Source: Cucumis sativus (lineage: Eukaryota > Streptophyta > Magnoliopsida > Cucurbitales > Cucurbitaceae). From it: a stretch of 64,000 nt of DNA. Shown in pieces: positions 63,634 to 64,000 of the stretch; the first letter of the stretch is position 1, and every line of letters begins with the position of its first letter. The notes beneath the pieces were generated by a model. The model saw only the letters and a program-made list of their open reading frames with translations, ran no database searches and was not told the origin of the DNA. Location: NCBI RefSeq assembly GCF_000004075.3, contig NC_026658.2, positions 23,176,075 to 23,240,074 of the forward strand. Reading direction: 5' to 3'. The translations under genes and the position numbers were made by a program.

Positions 63634-63711
63634 CTAGACAAGAAAATATCAAATTATCAGTACAATTAATTAGCTTGTGATAATAAGGGATAAGGGTATT
63701 GTCGTTTTTAA

Positions 63712-63726
63712 CCCCCCCCCCCCCCC
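63712..63726 (+). repeat. C homopolymer, 15 bases
   Basis: An uninterrupted run of 15 C in an LRR intron of the partial kinase gene. Rare in so A+T-rich a sequence; also a likely place for sequencing or assembly length error. Confidence 0.95.
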
Positions 63727-64000
63727 TCAAAAATAAAAAACAATGATATTATCATTAATATGCTGCCAGACAATCCAGGTTACAGTCACAATCAAACACG
63801 TGAGCTCATAGTATAAATAAAAATATCTAAAATAACTGAAAAATACTTGGTCTTAATTAATTTAACCTAGAGGAGGTTAAAAATAAGATATTAGTTTAAT
63901 GAACAACTCAACTTTTCCAAAGTTCTACATAAGCAGGCTATACTTTCGTATTTCATTTAGATAAATATAGACTCTAGAACGAATCCTCAAAGATACATAT
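63727..64000 (-). other. Intron of the partial kinase gene, to window edge
   Basis: No LRR exon (63-72 nt with an LxxLxLxxN pattern) was found between 63634 and the end. The whole stretch is read as intron upstream of the exon at 63633. Confidence 0.6.

Noticed and set aside
1..64000. A conserved microRNA precursor
   Set aside because: I scanned by eye for the common plant families (miR156 to miR408) on both strands and saw none; a proper search with folding was not possible.

Overview
This is a stretch of plant nuclear DNA. The genes are split by many short GT-AG introns, the spacers are very A+T-rich, transposon relics are common, and every recognisable protein belongs to a land-plant family. 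The style of the dispersed repeats and LTR remnants makes me suspect a cucurbit (Cucumis-like). That is inference; nothing in the window proves the species.

Four gene models could be built exon by exon. (1) Plastid ribosomal protein L13, + strand, 21730-24543, 4 exons, 248 aa. (2) A complete LRR-malectin receptor-like kinase of the LRR-VIII-2 class (Arabidopsis At1g53430/At1g07650 type), - strand, 35935-25490, 24 coding exons, 1018 aa, tail-to-tail with L13. (3) The spliceosomal core protein SmF, - strand, 42474-41096, 5 exons, 87 aa, whose first coding exon holds only the ATG. (4) A BED-finger/hAT-transposase-derived gene, - strand, 47718-45617, 2 exons, 673 aa. A second LRR-malectin kinase, - strand, 59971-63633, runs off the right edge.

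Around these lie broken copies. A decayed relative of the hAT gene (17030-18330) sits in a duplicated block about 28.5 kb from the intact one and has lost about 570 bp internally. Two fragments of a third LRR-malectin kinase lie between the two good copies in opposite orientations: kinase tail on + at 54672-55342 and membrane exon on - at 56595-56746. A stop-ridden Ty3/gypsy reverse transcriptase relic lies between them. An orphan exon of the mitotic checkpoint protein BUB3 (57726-57806) follows.

The rest is spacer: 1741-16880, 19330-20700, 36100-40600, 42700-45300, 49160-54660 and 57820-59950. It holds several dispersed repeat families with many copies in this window, a candidate MITE near 2.1 kb, short tandem duplications, a degenerate GATCGT array near 52.7 kb, and LTR-like pieces. 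The far left edge (1-1740) looks like the 5' part of a minus-strand gene that I could not identify.

Functionally the genes are unrelated neighbours: plastid translation, splicing, surface signalling and a transposase-derived DNA-binding protein. The one local theme is duplication and decay, seen in the kinase cluster and the hAT pair. I found no tRNA, rRNA, CRISPR or clearly new multi-gene system.
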